The position numbers and the translations under genes are program-made. Shown here piece after piece: positions 11,748-23,788 of a DNA stretch of 60,000 nucleotides. The notes under the pieces were generated by a model that saw only the letters and a list, made by a program, of their open reading frames with translations, did not search any database and was not told where the DNA came from. The number at the start of each line of letters is the position of its first letter. The first letter of the stretch is position 1. Where the stretch lies: the NCBI GenBank assembly GCA_014529385.2, contig CM043950.1, forward strand, positions 72,332,435 through 72,392,434, written 5' to 3'. The DNA is from Adiantum capillus-veneris (Eukaryota > Streptophyta > Polypodiopsida > Polypodiales > Pteridaceae).

Positions 11748-14556
11748 CTACATGCACCCATATAGAGTAGTAGCATCTTGATGCTCGTCTGGCACCACCG
11801 CAGCGGCTTCTGATTGAGCATCTTCTCTGATCTCCTCCATTGATGCCATTGTGATTGGCACATGGTAGTCTTCATACGTCCTTGCACTACGAGGGGCTAC
11901 CTCTATGACATACCACCAGTTTGATGTAGACTTTGTAGGATGAAATATTACCTGCCAGAGCCACATAACTTACATGAGAGCTTTCAAGCACATAACTTGT
12001 AAAAGGGGGATGTTAACTATTTACATACTTACTTGTTCACAATGCTCGGGTATTACGAAAGTGTCTCTTAGGTCAGTCCATTTATTAGTAGAATCCACCT
12101 CAAGAAAACCAGACTCTCCTCTACGCACAGTAGCGTAGTGACCCTCCATGATTATCTTGAACCATTGCACGTCGAACAAGTCGACAAAAAATCCTTTGTA
12201 ATCGATCCTCAAAATCTCTTGTAGCGTGCCGAAGTAAGTGAGTTCCGCCACCACAGGATCTGCATCAGAGGAACGTCGTCGACTAGACTGTTCAAATTTT
12301 GCCATGATTCCACAATCTTGAGTAAAACGCTTTTTGTCGATCCGTTCCACCCTAAAATGTCGACCTTTACACCATGCTGCTGTGTATGACTTATACTACA
12401 ACGAACAAAGATTATGAGTGGCCGTTCAAACGTTTAGAAATAAAGTCACTAGCTAGTCGTACATTGCAAACTTACCTTGGTCGCGCAACCCCGAGAGTAC
12501 TCCCACTCTTCCTCAGTCACTTCGTCACCGCATTGTTGTGCGCTTTTCAATTGGATGTGCAACCATCTTAAGCTCATGAATGTTGGTAGGCTCTCTAGAA
12601 CCGTCATATAGTGCATTGGTGCGCGTCTTCCCCATCTCCACTCGATTCGTGCCCTTTTTCGCTCTTGCTTTGCATCCTCATATTGTGAAATCCACTTTTG
12701 CATCACTGGATTGTGAAGCATGCAAAATCGGTTGATTTTAGCCTCTAGATCTTCCGTCATCTTCTTCTCAACACCGAGATTGCACATGACAATCCCAGAT
12801 ATGCGCTCATCATCATCGAGCAAGTGATTGATCATGAGTCGGGACCAGTATGGTAACTCGTACCATAGAGATAGTCTCTTCATCCCTGGAGGCAATCCGT
12901 CATCGCACATCTCCTTCTGCTCTAACCATGCTTGTGTAGACACCCTTGGTGGCTCTCTTCCCAAAAAGCCGTCACGTAACACATGATTCTCTGGAAGATA
13001 CGCTTGATGACCTTCGTAGATTTGCTTCTTCACTGAGGGCGCCCTACGTGCATTCAGTCTAGGTCCACATGTGACACATGCTCTGTATCCGCTTGTTTGA
13101 AGCCCTGCATGTATACACATGATAATAGATCAACTATGGGAAAAAACAAGATTTATAGTGTCTGAGTGAGGAGTGTCAATAGATCACCTGAGCATTCTGT
13201 TAGCCCGGGATAGTCATGCATGGTCCACATTAGAATGCCTCTGATCAAAGCATTCCGTCGTCCTGTGTGTCGGCTCATATCCACCACCTCTATGCCAATC
13301 CACAATTGTTGTAGCTCTTCCAATAGTGGACGAAGATACACATCCATATTCTCCACTTTATATTGCCCTGGCACAATCAAGCTTAGCCATAGGTGCCCCT
13401 TCTTCGTAGTCAACCATAGGGGAATGTTGTAGTTGACGATGACAATGGGCCATACACTCTAAGATGTTGATCTTTGACCAAATGGATTTATGCCATCCAT
13501 AGCCAGGCCTAAGCGCAAATTTCGAGCTTCCTTGGCAAAATCCGACCATGTTCCATCTATATGTTTCCAGGCTGCACAATCTGCAGGAATTCGTAGCACA
13601 CCATCCGAAGATTTATTCTCCTCATGCCATGATGCTAGGGCGGCCATGGACTTACATTCAAAGAAATGCTTGATGCGAGGAAGCAGAGGAAAATGTCGCA
13701 AAACCTTTTGTGGAATTTTTGTCCCGTGGAGATCTACTCGATATCTTTCGGAATCACATTTTGGACACTTCTCCATGTCTATGTATTCCCCTCTGAAAAG
13801 AATGCAGTCATTAGGACAAGCGTGGATAGAATTGTAATCCATCCCCAAGTTTCGCAAAATCTTTCTTGCTTCATCTCGGGAATCCGGCATCACATTGTCA
13901 GTTGGTAGTATGTGCTCTTTAAGCAATCTACACAACATAAAAATACGATACAGTCGTGTAAAAATCTATCAGATCATTATACATTTAGAGTTTTATTAAA
14001 GTAAACTAATTGTAATAGATCACCTGAAAAGTGTTGTGACGCTAGTGTCACTCCATCCAAACTTTGCCTGCATGTTGAGAAGAACCAGGAGTGCTTTCAA
14101 TATAGACATACGTGCTCCATTATACAATGGCGTATCGGCTTCACTTTTCATATCATCATACATAAGCCTTTCTGAATCCATGATCGTCTCGATCATTTCA
14201 TCAATCTCGGGCTCAAACATTGCCTCGTTGGGAATGTGCTCTGCATGATCATCCCCCGAGCTGTCAGAGGCTACATCTTGTGGCCTCACATATGCTGCTT
14301 GACCAAAGCGATTGAGAACACGTCTATTGGGTTGCAAGATTGCTGCTTGTTGGCCAGCGTCAGAGTCCGACGAGTTATAATTGGCAACAACTCGATATAT
14401 AATAGATGGATCGAACTCGCCAAATTCGCGAACATGCTGCAAAGAAACACGTCTTGTCCGTCGCACAGCATGCTTGCATTGATTACAAGGACATAAGACC
14501 CTCGTTGAGAGATAGGTGTTTCGGTTGGACGGTCCCACATCCTCGTCACTACTCAT
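11748..14556 (-). pseudogene. TNP2-type CACTA transposase, one in-frame stop
   Basis: The gene reads as exons at 14556-14024, 13927-13188, 13104-12476, about 12377-12033 and 11951-11748, with GT-AG introns of ~80-98 bp at 13928-14023, 13105-13187, ~12378-12475 and 11952-12032. The N-terminus has CPCNQCKH and the TNP2-typical PLYNGARMSILKALLVLL..GWSD. The second exon has CPNDCILFRGEY and CPKC, then DGINPFGQ. The core continues WPIVIVNYNIPLWL, LSLIVPGQ, MDVYLRPLLEELQQLW and, across an intron, LTECSGLQTSGYRACVTCGP. Exons 4-5 match DUF4216 (LTYFGTLQEILRIDY..FDVQWF, then VIFHPTKSTSNWWYVIEVAPR). The one clear lesion is a TAG at 13459-13461 within an otherwise continuous frame, reachable from CAG by one C-to-T change. 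The exon 3-4 junction phase is not fully resolved. Confidence 0.85.
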
Positions 14557-14618
14557 AATGAGGATAAAAAACTTATAACCTGGACAACAAATTTAATATT
14601 CTATTGGCATTCTTCGTC

Positions 14619-14621
<3 letters not shown>

Positions 14622-14660
<39 letters not shown>
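14622..14660. repeat. (CT)n microsatellite
   Basis: A pure CT run of ~39 bp sits just upstream of the TNP2-type gene's start, probably in its promoter or 5' UTR region. Confidence 0.95.
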
Positions 14661-14662
<2 letters not shown>

Positions 14663-15300
14663 CTCACATTCTCTAGTCATGTCCAATCCCCGCACACCTC
14701 GGTCTAGAGGTGCACGGAGATAGATCAGAACCACCGGGTTATAATCTCGTCTTTATTGGTCAATACCTATATTTGTGGGTACTAAAAATCTACAGACCCA
14801 CGTCTACATGATACTGCATGTAGTGGACAAAACCCCTTTGCCTCTTCTCTAGCTGTAGCACTTCACAGCATCTTAACATCTTTTCACAGTAGATCTTTTC
14901 ACTGTTCGTCTAACTCTAAACCCTAAACCGTAAGTAATTATTGCGTGGACTCGATCTAACGTAAATAAGCATAAATCTAAATAAACATAAATCTAATTAA
15001 AAATAAACCTAAATCTAATTTAACGTAAGTCTACATCTAACGTAATCTTTAACGTCTTTTAGGATAGTTTCCTACGACGTTATAACTCTCTTCTTCTTGT
15101 GTGTGTGCGCGTGTGTGGATGTGTGTGCCAATAAAAAGAGATAAATGGTATAACCTTTCTATCACCCATGCCAAGTATGATAGATTGGTTATGCCATTTC
15201 CCTCTTGAATAATAGGTCTTGAGTTCAACTCCTCGTCGGCTAGATCTTTAGGTCTTTTAATTTTAATTAGTTTCCTACGACGTTAAATTAGTTTCTCTCT
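14661..15300. other. CACTA 5' noncoding region
   Basis: No coding potential was recognised. This is AT-rich sequence between the transposase start and the microsatellite block, and it should contain the transposase promoter. I did not identify a convincing TATA box. Confidence 0.4.
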
Positions 15301-15510
15301 CTTTCTCTCTCAATGTGTGTGCGTTTTTTTGTTTATGCATGTTTTCTCTCTCTTTTCCTCTCTCAATGTGTGTGTTTTTTGTTTATGCATGTTCTCTCTC
15401 TCTTTTCCTCTCTCAATGTGTGCGTTTTTTGTTTATGCATGCTCTCTCTCTCTTTTCCTCTCTCAATGTGTGTGTGCATTCTTTGTTTATGTATGTGTGT
15501 GTGCGTTTTT
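15290..15510. repeat. ~55-60-bp tandem repeat (TGTGTG..GTTTATGCATG..CTCTCT)
   Basis: Four to five imperfect units of (CTCTCAATGTGTGTGCG, T-run, GTTTATGCATG, TTTTCCTCTCT) run head to tail. They are open in all three plus-strand frames, so long Leu/Ser/Cys-rich open frames arise, which are artefacts. Confidence 0.85.
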
Positions 15511-15519
15511 GTTTATGTT

Positions 15520-15523
<4 letters not shown>

Positions 15524-15593
<70 letters not shown>

Positions 15594-15602
15594 AAAACAC
15601 TA

Positions 15603-15644
<42 letters not shown>

Positions 15645-15739
15645 GGAGAGAGAAAGAGGGGAAGGGAACATGAGAGTGAGGAGAGGGAAGGAGCATACCT
15701 GGCTCTCCTTCCTCTCCTCGTGTGTGTGTGTGTGTGGAG

Positions 15740-15800
<61 letters not shown>
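15524..15800. repeat. Compound CT / GT / GA microsatellite tract
   Basis: (CT)n at 15524-15590 is followed by (TG)n at about 15603-15627, (GA)n at 15627-15660, (TG)n at about 15720-15737 and (GA)n at about 15746-15799. The CT and GA tracts are complementary and could fold into a long hairpin near the transposon's end. Confidence 0.95.
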
Positions 15801-15801
<1 letters not shown>

Positions 15802-15884
15802 TACCTGCTCCTTGCTTGAGGGCGCCGAAAAACTCAGATCTGAGATCTGAGTTTTTTGGCGCTCTCTGTTATTTTTTTAGCCCA

Positions 15885-16019
15885 GCCGGCGTCACTATGA
15901 GCGTCGCTATGAGCGTCACAAATTTACTTGTAAATTTGCGACGCTCATAGCGACGCCGGGAATTTTTTTTTTTAACGTCGCTGTGTGAGCGTCGCTAATA
16001 TGAATAGCCTCTTGTAGTG
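15885..16019. repeat. CACTA right terminus: subterminal repeats and terminal motif
   Basis: GCGTCGCTATGAGCGTC..GCGACGCTCATAGCGACGC forms an inverted pair. It is followed by GTCGCTGTGTGAGCGTCGCTA and the terminal CCTCTTGTAGTG ending at 16019. The flanking base 16020 begins copy B of the direct repeat. Confidence 0.88.
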
Positions 16020-16259
16020 AAGTGAAGAATTTGGTGTAGAAGGCTTCCTCAAAATCTTGCATGTGGTAGCTTGGTAAGAACATTATCCTTTGGTATAACA
16101 GATGTAACACTTCCAGGGATGGTTGCTTTGACAAATCAAATGCCATTCTGGTGACAGTGTCACTTGTTGATAGTAGGGCTAAGTCTGTAGCTTTGGATGA
16201 TGCGGACACTTCAATGCACTTCGAAGGTTTTTGCATATATTTGTGATCATCACACACGT
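16020..16259. repeat. Segmental direct repeat, copy B, left part
   Basis: This 240-bp stretch matches 5956-6194 of copy A. It is cut off at 16259 (..CACACACGT) by the LTR retrotransposon and resumes at 24943 with ACGTCAAG. Confidence 0.93.
16256..16259. repeat. Target-site duplication ACGT (left)
   Basis: ACGT directly precedes the left LTR, and ACGT at 24943-24946 directly follows the right LTR. The empty site in copy A has a single ACGT in the same context (CACACACGTCAAG). Four base pairs is slightly short for Ty3/gypsy, where 5 is usual, but the paralogous empty site confirms it. Confidence 0.88.
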
Positions 16260-17398
16260 TGTGAGCGGGATGAAAACACACAGAGCACCTCTATAACGAC
16301 CCGCCACACACTCTTGGAATGATACACACACACACTATGCGGCACCACTCAGCCTAGACAACACACCTGGCCGAGACAGGGAACAAACCTCTGGAGTGAG
16401 AGGAGAGAGACTATCCACTTGTCCACTCCACACAGACACACACACACACACACCCAAAAAAGTCAACTCAAAAGAGGAGAATTTCTGATGTTTAGATACA
16501 ATTGAGCTTGGGCCAACACCAATGGGGCAAATAGCTCACACAATATGGGTAAAATAAGCCAGATACAATCCCAAACTAGAGTAGAAACTTCGCTCATAGG
16601 AGAAACTTACACAGAAAAACAGAAGAAAAAGAGTGAGGAATTTGGCAAAATGGACATCGCCATCGCATCCAGAACCGCCCAAAGCCCCAGTCTACAATGT
16701 CAAAGTGCTCAAATCCGACCTTGGATGAGCAGTTTACGGCCAAAACAGGCTCCAAAAACCTCAAAAACACACCTGCGGCTGTTCCTCCTCTCTTATCCAC
16801 GTTTTCTCTGGTCTTCTCTCTGTTTTTTCAGTTCCCACACTTAGCTTTATTACTTGGGAACCCTTGGCCTTTTAGATGACCTCAAACGGACCCCGAACAG
16901 ACCAAAAACTGACCTCGCAGTGCATAGTTGTCACCTTTTTTGCATCATCCGCACACCTGGCACTCATTTCTTTTCAATAATGCGTCTCACAACCACATGA
17001 AGTGGCCCCAAAAAGTGGTCCTAATGATGACCTTTCTGCATAACTCTCACAAGAAAACACCCACATTGTGTCTGTCCTCATCTGCGTTCAAATATTGACC
17101 TCGTTCGCCCTCCTGACGCCACTCGATGCCATGTGACGCACCTGCTTACCTCATGTTGTCGGCCCGCGGATAGCTTCCTCAAGAAGTTTTACGCACTACC
17201 AACTCCTCCTTATTGTACAAAAAACACAGTGGTACTGGTAATAGTGAAAATCGATGCACTATGTACACCCTGTCCTACCTGTACACATGTGGGCCCCACA
17301 TAACCACTTGGCTGTAGAAAATGGGCAATCCTTTATTCGATGCACCATGCATGTGTATGTACATAAGTGCAATCCCTTGCTCCAAAAAACTCCTGACA
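16260..17398 (-). repeat. LTR (3' LTR of the minus-strand element)
   Basis: On the plus strand it begins TGTGAGCGGGATG and ends AAAACTCCTGACA; on the element's own strand it begins TG and ends CA. It is nearly identical to 23789-24942. Differences include an extra direct repeat in the other LTR (CAGTTTACGGC doubled near 24268-24288). Confidence 0.95.
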
Positions 17399-17425
17399 TA
17401 ATTTGCCCATCCCCTAGCCTGCTAG
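17399..17425 (-). other. Polypurine-tract candidate
   Basis: On the minus strand the bases just before the 3' LTR read AGGGGATGGGCAAATTA, which is purine-rich but imperfect. The position is right for priming plus-strand DNA synthesis. Weak evidence. Confidence 0.4.
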
Positions 17426-17426
17426 A

Positions 17427-20400
17427 TCATTCATGATCAGCAGCAGCAAAGAGAGATATGAGACTCGCCGCATCACAGGTCTCCTCATCCCTCACCAACA
17501 CTGCTTGATCCACAGACAGATCATCTTTCTCCACCATCATCAATCTAGCATGATACAATTTAAGACGCAACCCATTTACCCTTGACTTATGTAGAACACC
17601 ATCCAGGTTAGCGAGTTGATATGTGCCATTTGGAAAACACTCCACTACCTTGAAAGGGCCTTCCCACTTAATTTGAAACTTCTTTTGGAAGGTGTTGTCC
17701 AGCTTACTATTGTAGCGCAAAACCAAGTCATGTTTCTTGATACCTTTACTTTTAACCTTTTCATTTATCTTTGCCAAAGCCTTATCCTGCATCTGCCCAT
17801 AATGCTCCAATGCGCTCATCCTATCCAACTGGACCTCTTGTAAGTGCAAGAGCCTCTCTTTGAATGCATCACTAGGCGACCCAAGCAACTTCTCTAACAT
17901 CTTGACCGCAGACAACTCTACCTCCACAGGCAATAGTGCTTCCTTTCCATACACCAAATGAAATGAAGTAAACCCTGTACCTGTCTTCACCGAAGTACGG
18001 TAAGCCCATAATGCACTAGGCAATTCCAAATCCCAATTCTTTCCTTGGTGCTCTGTCACTTTAGAAAGAATTTGTACCAACTCACCATTGAATCTTTCAT
18101 TTAAGCCATTACACTGCGGGTAATAAGGAGTGGTATGCTGGTGCCTAATCTTCATCTTTGTGCATAAGAAGTCTAGCAGTTTAGCTCTAAATCCTGGCCC
18201 CTTATCTGAAAGTAGCTCTAATGGCACCCCAAACTTGCAACATATTTCATCATACACAAATTTTTCCACATCCTTTGTAGTGATCTGTTTTACTGCTATA
18301 GCCTCTGCCCATCTAGAGAGATAGTCCACTGCCGTCAAGATATAGCTTTTGCCCCTGCTTGTGATAGGTAACGGGCCTATTGCATCAATCCCCCACTTTT
18401 CAAACACATCAAACGCCATAATGGTTTTTCGTAGCTCTGGCTTCAACACTCTCTTCCCAAATGCTTGACACCTATTGCAAGACCTACACCAATGGTGAAC
18501 ATCCTTGTGCAAACTAGGCCATACATACCCCTCTTGCAAAATCTTATGCAAGGTGATCTTTAGAGCAAAATGGCCACCACGTGCGCCTTCATGATTCTCT
18601 TCCAACACTCTGTAAAGCTCCTCCCGCCAAGGTACACGTCTCAACACGAGATCAGCCCCTTTCATGTATAAGACATCACCAATCAATTTGTACCTGTATG
18701 CTCTACGCACAAACCCATACTTCTTAGACTTCTGAATATCCTTTGGAATGATTCCTATTAGAAAAAACTCCTCTTCTTGAGCCAAACTTTCCCGACCATG
18801 ATAAAGAGGTAAATTGGTCCTCAACACGAATAGCTCCCCAATCATGCCTTGAGCTGCTTCATGTGCCTCTCCATTTAGAGCACGTTCAATGTGTCTGATG
18901 CTCCATGCTTTGAACTTTTTTAACAGGCCTTTAATTCTGAAGCACATTTCCTTCAATGAGGTGTTCTTGCTCTTCCACACACCCAGCACTTGCTTCACCA
19001 CTAACAAGGCATCACCTTTTATGCTCAACCTTCGAACCCCATGCTTCAAACAAATGTGTAATCCGGCTTCCAATGTAGCATATTCAGCCTCATTGTTACT
19101 ATGTGCATCCAATTTGAACCCTCTCTTGCATACTAGCTTCCCCTCTGGATCATAAAGTGCTATATCCCCTGAAGCTGCATCGTGGCTCTTTCTATATGAA
19201 CCATCAAAGAACAACACATGTGCATTGCTGATCTGTGGCACTTCTTCAACTACCTTTCTCACCACCTCTTCCTTAACAATAAGGGGATTCTCCTTGTAGG
19301 TCAACAAATCAGCTAGGGTAGCCCTTGTACTATCTTCCACTAAAAAAGAGAACTCAAACTCTTGCAGCTCAATTACCCATTTCTTCACCACATTTGACAT
19401 GTTAGTACCATTAATTAACTGTGGCAAAAAGGCATAACTCGTCAAGGAAACAAAAGACCGTGGTAGCAAGTAATGACGAAATCGTCGACAAGCAAATATT
19501 ACACTGGCCATCACTAGCTCTACTTCCGATAACTTTCTCTCCGCTACCAACTTCACTCGGCTTGCACAATACACTGGCCTCATATAATGGCTGCCCTTCC
19601 CCTTTTGCAATAAAATGGCTCCAATGGCATCATCCCCTACTGATGGATTTACATAAAAGACTTTCTCCCAATCAGGAGCCTGCATGGCTGACAACCCCCC
19701 TAACACCTCTTTCACCTCTTGAAACACTTCTTCACACTTGTCATCCCATTGCAATGGATCATGCTTTGCCACTTGCTGTAATGGATAAAGAAGCTACGAA
19801 GACAATGGAATAAACCGTGCCATGTACTTCACTTTGTGTATAAAGGTTGCCAATTGCTTCGTACTCATAGGTGATGGAAGAAGAATAATAGACTTCACCT
19901 TATCTGGATCAGCCTCAATGCCATTTTCTGACACCATATGGCCCAATAACTTCACCCTTGGCTGTGCTAGATGACATTTCTTTGGATTTAGTTGTCCTCC
20001 ACATTCATCATATCGAGCCAATACCATCTGCAGCTTCTCATGGTGTTCAGCCCTACTGCTATAGACACAGAAGTCATCCATAAAAGCTTTAACACAACTA
20101 CCAATGAATGGTTCCAACACCCAATTTTCTCTCTCTTGATAGAAAGATGGTCCATTTGACAACCCAAACGGCAACACTTTGTAGCAATAGCAGCCCCATG
20201 GCGTAATGAAAGTTCTCTTTGTGCGGCCTTCAAGAGCAATCTTCAATTGAAAATAGCCTGAAAAACCATCACACACATTGTACCTCTCATAACCTGCCAC
20301 TGAATCCAAGATTTGATCAATGAATGGAAGAGGATATGGGTCCTTCTTTGGACTGACTACTACTGGACTCACCCATTCTGTGGTCTCCACAGGGACTATG

Positions 20401-22778
20401 AACCCTGCCTTCAACAACTTGTCCACCTCTTCTCACAAGGCTTCCATTTGCTCTTGACCCATCCTTCTTAGCCTTTGCCGCACTGGCTTAGCACCTTCTT
20501 TCAGCTCTATATGCATCTCTTCACCCTTGAACCCTCTGATCTCTTCATATGAAGTAATGAACAAATCAGGAAAACTAGCCAGCATATGCAAATATATGTC
20601 CTTCTCCACAGCTGAGAGGTCTCCATTGATCCATTGTGTCATTAATTCCTGCTTCTTTGACAACTCAACCTTGGTTTGCATCAGCCCTTCAATCACTTCA
20701 TAAGGCCCTTCACTTTCATCTGCAACCTCATTCGCAAATGCAACTAAGCCAATCTCCTGGATTTCTTTGTCCATCAAAAGAAATGCAACATCAGCATCCT
20801 CATCACTGCTGGTAGTGCTATCACTGTCCTCATCTGTCACCGTGGAAGAGTCTTCATCACTAGACTCATCCTCATCTTCATAAAGCTCCTCTAATCGTTT
20901 CCTTGTGTCCATATTATAAAGCTTCTTGGTACCTGTCTTTCCATAGAGGCTAATCGTACCATGTCGCCAATCTTGAACAGCTCCCACTGCACGTAACCAT
21001 GGTCTGCCCAGTATAATAGGATATGCTCCCAACCCTGCTCGCATCACATGAAAATCAACCACTACCTTTGCATCATATGCCTCCACTTCTAAGCTCTTTA
21101 CAACACCCAAGCATTTTACTTTTTGATGGTTTGCCAATCTGATCTGAAACCCTGACACCCCAGCCACTGTGATACCCATCTTCTCAACGCATGAGTGTGT
21201 TATGATGCATATTTGGGCTCCGCCATCCACATAACCTTGTCCCAAATTTTTCCTTTTATTCCACACATCTACTATTAGACAAATGTCTGGTAGCTCGTCC
21301 ATTGCCAACACCTTCACTGAACCTCTCTCTGGCTCTTTCTCCATTGGGTTAACCATCCTCTTCCACTGTCGCTTTAGCTTAGGCACCATCTCTATAAGCT
21401 GCCCAAAAATAACATCTGCCTTCCTGCTCGTCAGATCCTCCTTCAAGTCATAGCTTAATTGCCCATCCCCTAGTGGAAAATCTGAAACATGAAACTTTCG
21501 ACGAGCTCTCCTTTTCCTCTTGGCCTTGACATCCTCGCCTTCATGGCTCTTTCCTTTCTTCTTACTAGGACCTGGGGCACTTCTTCCTTCCTTATCCTCT
21601 GTGGTCCTCTTCCCAATGGGCATCACTAATGTATCCTCTAGCTTTGATGCCTTCTCCAAGGTGACTACACTTAGCACTTTTGTCTTTCCCTTTTTCTCCT
21701 GGGTAAGTCCACTGGTTCCTTCGTCTCCCTTAATTTCGATGCCATAATCATTTGAACTAGTTAGCACCTGTCTTGGCAATGGATACATGTCTCCCCCCAT
21801 CCTTGGTGGCTTATCACATTGCGGGCTGATGTGACCCAACTCTCCACAATTATAACATGTGGGCGTCTGCCTCCAAAACCTACCATTGCTTTGTCCAACA
21901 CCATTCCTAGGCCTTTGTTCACCTCCTGGCTGATTTGCAAACCGCCCTCGACCTCGATTATTTCCCACTTGACCTAGCATGTTTAGGCTGAGATTCTTCA
22001 TCAAATCAACCACTTGCCTCATGTCTTGCCTTAGGCCATCATCTTGCACTGCTGTAGTGACCACTGCTGGCATAACCTGAGTAGTAACAGGAACCACTGG
22101 TTCATGATGAACCCCTGACATACGACCTTGTAAAGACTCTATAGGCTGAAATTCAAACCTCATGGGCAAAGACTCCACCCCTAACTGGCTCATTTTCCTC
22201 AGCTTCCACTCTTTGTTCCTTGCTACCTCTAGTGCATCTTCATATGTCCTAGGCTTCTTTAGCTCTACTCTCTAACATATATTCTCCCAAAGACCAGCCA
22301 AGAACCTGTCCTTCTTCATCATGTCAGGCGGGGGTACCTGTGGTGCTAAAGCCTTACACATTCGCTCCCATGCCAATGAAAACTTACGTATGTACGCATC
22401 TACTGGCTCACCTTCCTTTTGCATCAAAGCTTGTACTTCTTGCCACACCTTGTCAGGATCTTCTATCTTCACAAACTCCACTTCCAACCCATGTCGTAGA
22501 TTGTCCCAACTCAACCTTACAGGTGGATCATCCACACGCAACTCCTCTTCAAATGCTTTAGACCAAACTCGTGCATCACTCTTCAAACAAATTTGGAGAA
22601 GGCGTAACATTTGCGTAGGGTCATGAATCTGGTTGCTAATGCAGGCAACTTCCATCTTTTCCAAAAATTCTTCCACATCTTCATCACTTCTTCCATGAAA
22701 CTCCGGATAAGAGAAAGCCATGGCTACCCAAGTTACAATGCTTTGAGAACCCCTTTGAACACACGTGCAAGAACCCAA
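17427..22778 (-). pseudogene. gag-pol polyprotein, single frame with three stops
   Basis: A single reading frame of 1784 codons runs across the interior, broken only by TAG at 22272-22274, TGA at 20433-20435 and TAG at 19794-19796. The ATG at 22721 (MAFSYPEFHGR) is the more gag-like start than 22778. The order is: gag (MLRLLQICLKSDARVW..); zinc knuckle CYNCGELGHISPQC; retroviral-type aspartic protease YVDGGAQICIITHS with ILGRPWL downstream; reverse transcriptase with SPKKDPYPLPFIDQILD, DGFSGYFQLKI and AFMDDF in the catalytic loop; first RNase H (about residues 1-170 of the last segment); second RNase H (VLFFDGSYRKS..NNEAEYATLEAGL); integrase with H..H, CRSCNRC, GIDAIGPLP, LSDKGPGF and NGLNERFNGEL; and a C-terminal WEGPFKVVECFPNGTYQL module. 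Each stop is one C-to-T step from Gln or Arg. This copy is non-autonomous unless read through. Confidence 0.93.
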
Positions 22779-23624
22779 AACTTTTCACTACCCAATCCCC
22801 AGAAACTTCAATGGAGCTCAACTTTAGATAAGGACAAACACATGCACATCAAATGAGTTTTCATAGTTAATCATCGGAATTACAACAGGAAAAGAACATT
22901 CCAGGATCTCTCTCAATCTTCTTGGCCCAAACATAAAGACTATGCGCTGCTGGAAAAAGATCTTTCTAGACACATGAACATTAATCTGAATTCTTTGAGT
23001 TAAATGAAAAGGAGTGAACTGAGGGCCATTTTGATCATCCATTAAAGCCAACCATGAAGCTCCCAAGAAGGCACACCTGACTCAACCTCTGATTTTGCCA
23101 AAATTTCAGTAGCATAACAGCATAAATGGCTCAAAATACCAAAGAACCAGCCATCATAACTTGGGAAAATTTTGACAGAGTTTCCCCAGAAGTAGAGCAG
23201 TAGGAACCCAAAATATAGATTGTCTATGTATGCATAAGCTGTCAACAATAGAACCCGAGCATCAAGTAGGACTCACTAGTACATAGCCTATGGCGAGGTC
23301 ACAAAAAGGGTGCTCCAGCTACCTGTATCACCGAAAGGATCTCCATATTTGAGAATACCCCAGCTCAATAAAAACCTCACGCTATCGACCCTCACACGAA
23401 GGCTAATGCAAATCGCGTATAGTCAAGTCTCTGAAATGACTATCTTCCAGACCAAGTCTCAAAAATGGTTGGGACTGCCAAATACAACCAAGTATGGCTC
23501 CACAAATGCATACAATGGAAGTTTCCACAAGTAACGTACAATCCAGCAGACAATGCGCTCAAACAGGCGCCAAGTGATGCATACCCACAACAACTGCAAG
23601 TGACATCACTGCTAGTATATCACT

Positions 23625-23740
23625 GTACTCCAGCTACCTGTACCTGTGTGAATCACCTATACCTGTACCTGTCCCTGTAACCTGTAACTTGTAACCTGTA
23701 ACCTATAGTCTGCAATCTGCAACCTGTAATCTCGAATCTC
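23625..23740. repeat. Degenerate ~7-12-bp tandem repeat in leader
   Basis: Successive CTACCTGTACCTGTG, CCTATACCTGTACCTGTCC and CTGTAACCTGTAACTTGTAACC units occur, then CTGCAATCTGCAACCTGTAATC. It lies close to the primer-binding site of the element. Confidence 0.8.
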
Positions 23741-23764
23741 GAAGCTGAAGGTACTCGAAGAAGA

Positions 23765-23782
23765 TCCTCAGTGGGGGCACCA
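23765..23782 (-). other. Primer-binding-site candidate
   Basis: On the minus strand, six bases after the 5' LTR end (..CCCGCTCACA), the sequence reads TGGTGCCCCCACTG. A TGG start is the expected complement of a tRNA CCA tail. I cannot say which tRNA without a search. Confidence 0.6.
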
Positions 23783-23788
23783 AAAGAA

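Larger units (their letters stand above)
9516..16019 (-). mobile_element. CACTA (En/Spm) DNA transposon, ~6.5 kb
   Basis: The right end reads CCTCTTGTAGTG at 16008-16019, whose complement CACTACAAGAGG is the standard CACTA terminal motif. Both ends carry clusters of the subterminal motif GCGTCGCTA/TAGCGACGC (about 9535-9680 and 15885-16005). Inside, on the minus strand, are a TNP2-type transposase gene (11748-14556) and a second gene with a Transposase_24-like domain (10198-11371), the usual CACTA gene pair. The left end lacks a full CACTACA; the sequence there starts AGAGG at 9516, matching bases 8-12 of the right terminus, so about 7 terminal bases seem lost. The element lies exactly between the two 3.56-kb direct repeats. 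Confidence 0.88.
22779..23788 (-). other. Retrotransposon leader between 5' LTR and gag
   Basis: About 1 kb without a convincing gene, as expected for a Tat-like leader. It includes a run of degenerate CTGTAACC / CTGCAATC / CTGTACCTG units near 23625-23735. Confidence 0.6.

Noticed and set aside
15313-15950. Long Leu/Ser/Cys-rich frames (up to 211 codons)
   Set aside because: Overlap in all three frames and are explained by tandem and dinucleotide repeats in the CACTA noncoding region.
23625-23740. Repeats near the primer-binding site as a tRNA-derived SINE
   Set aside because: No A-box/B-box pair or tRNA-like fold seen; simple degenerate tandem units explain it.
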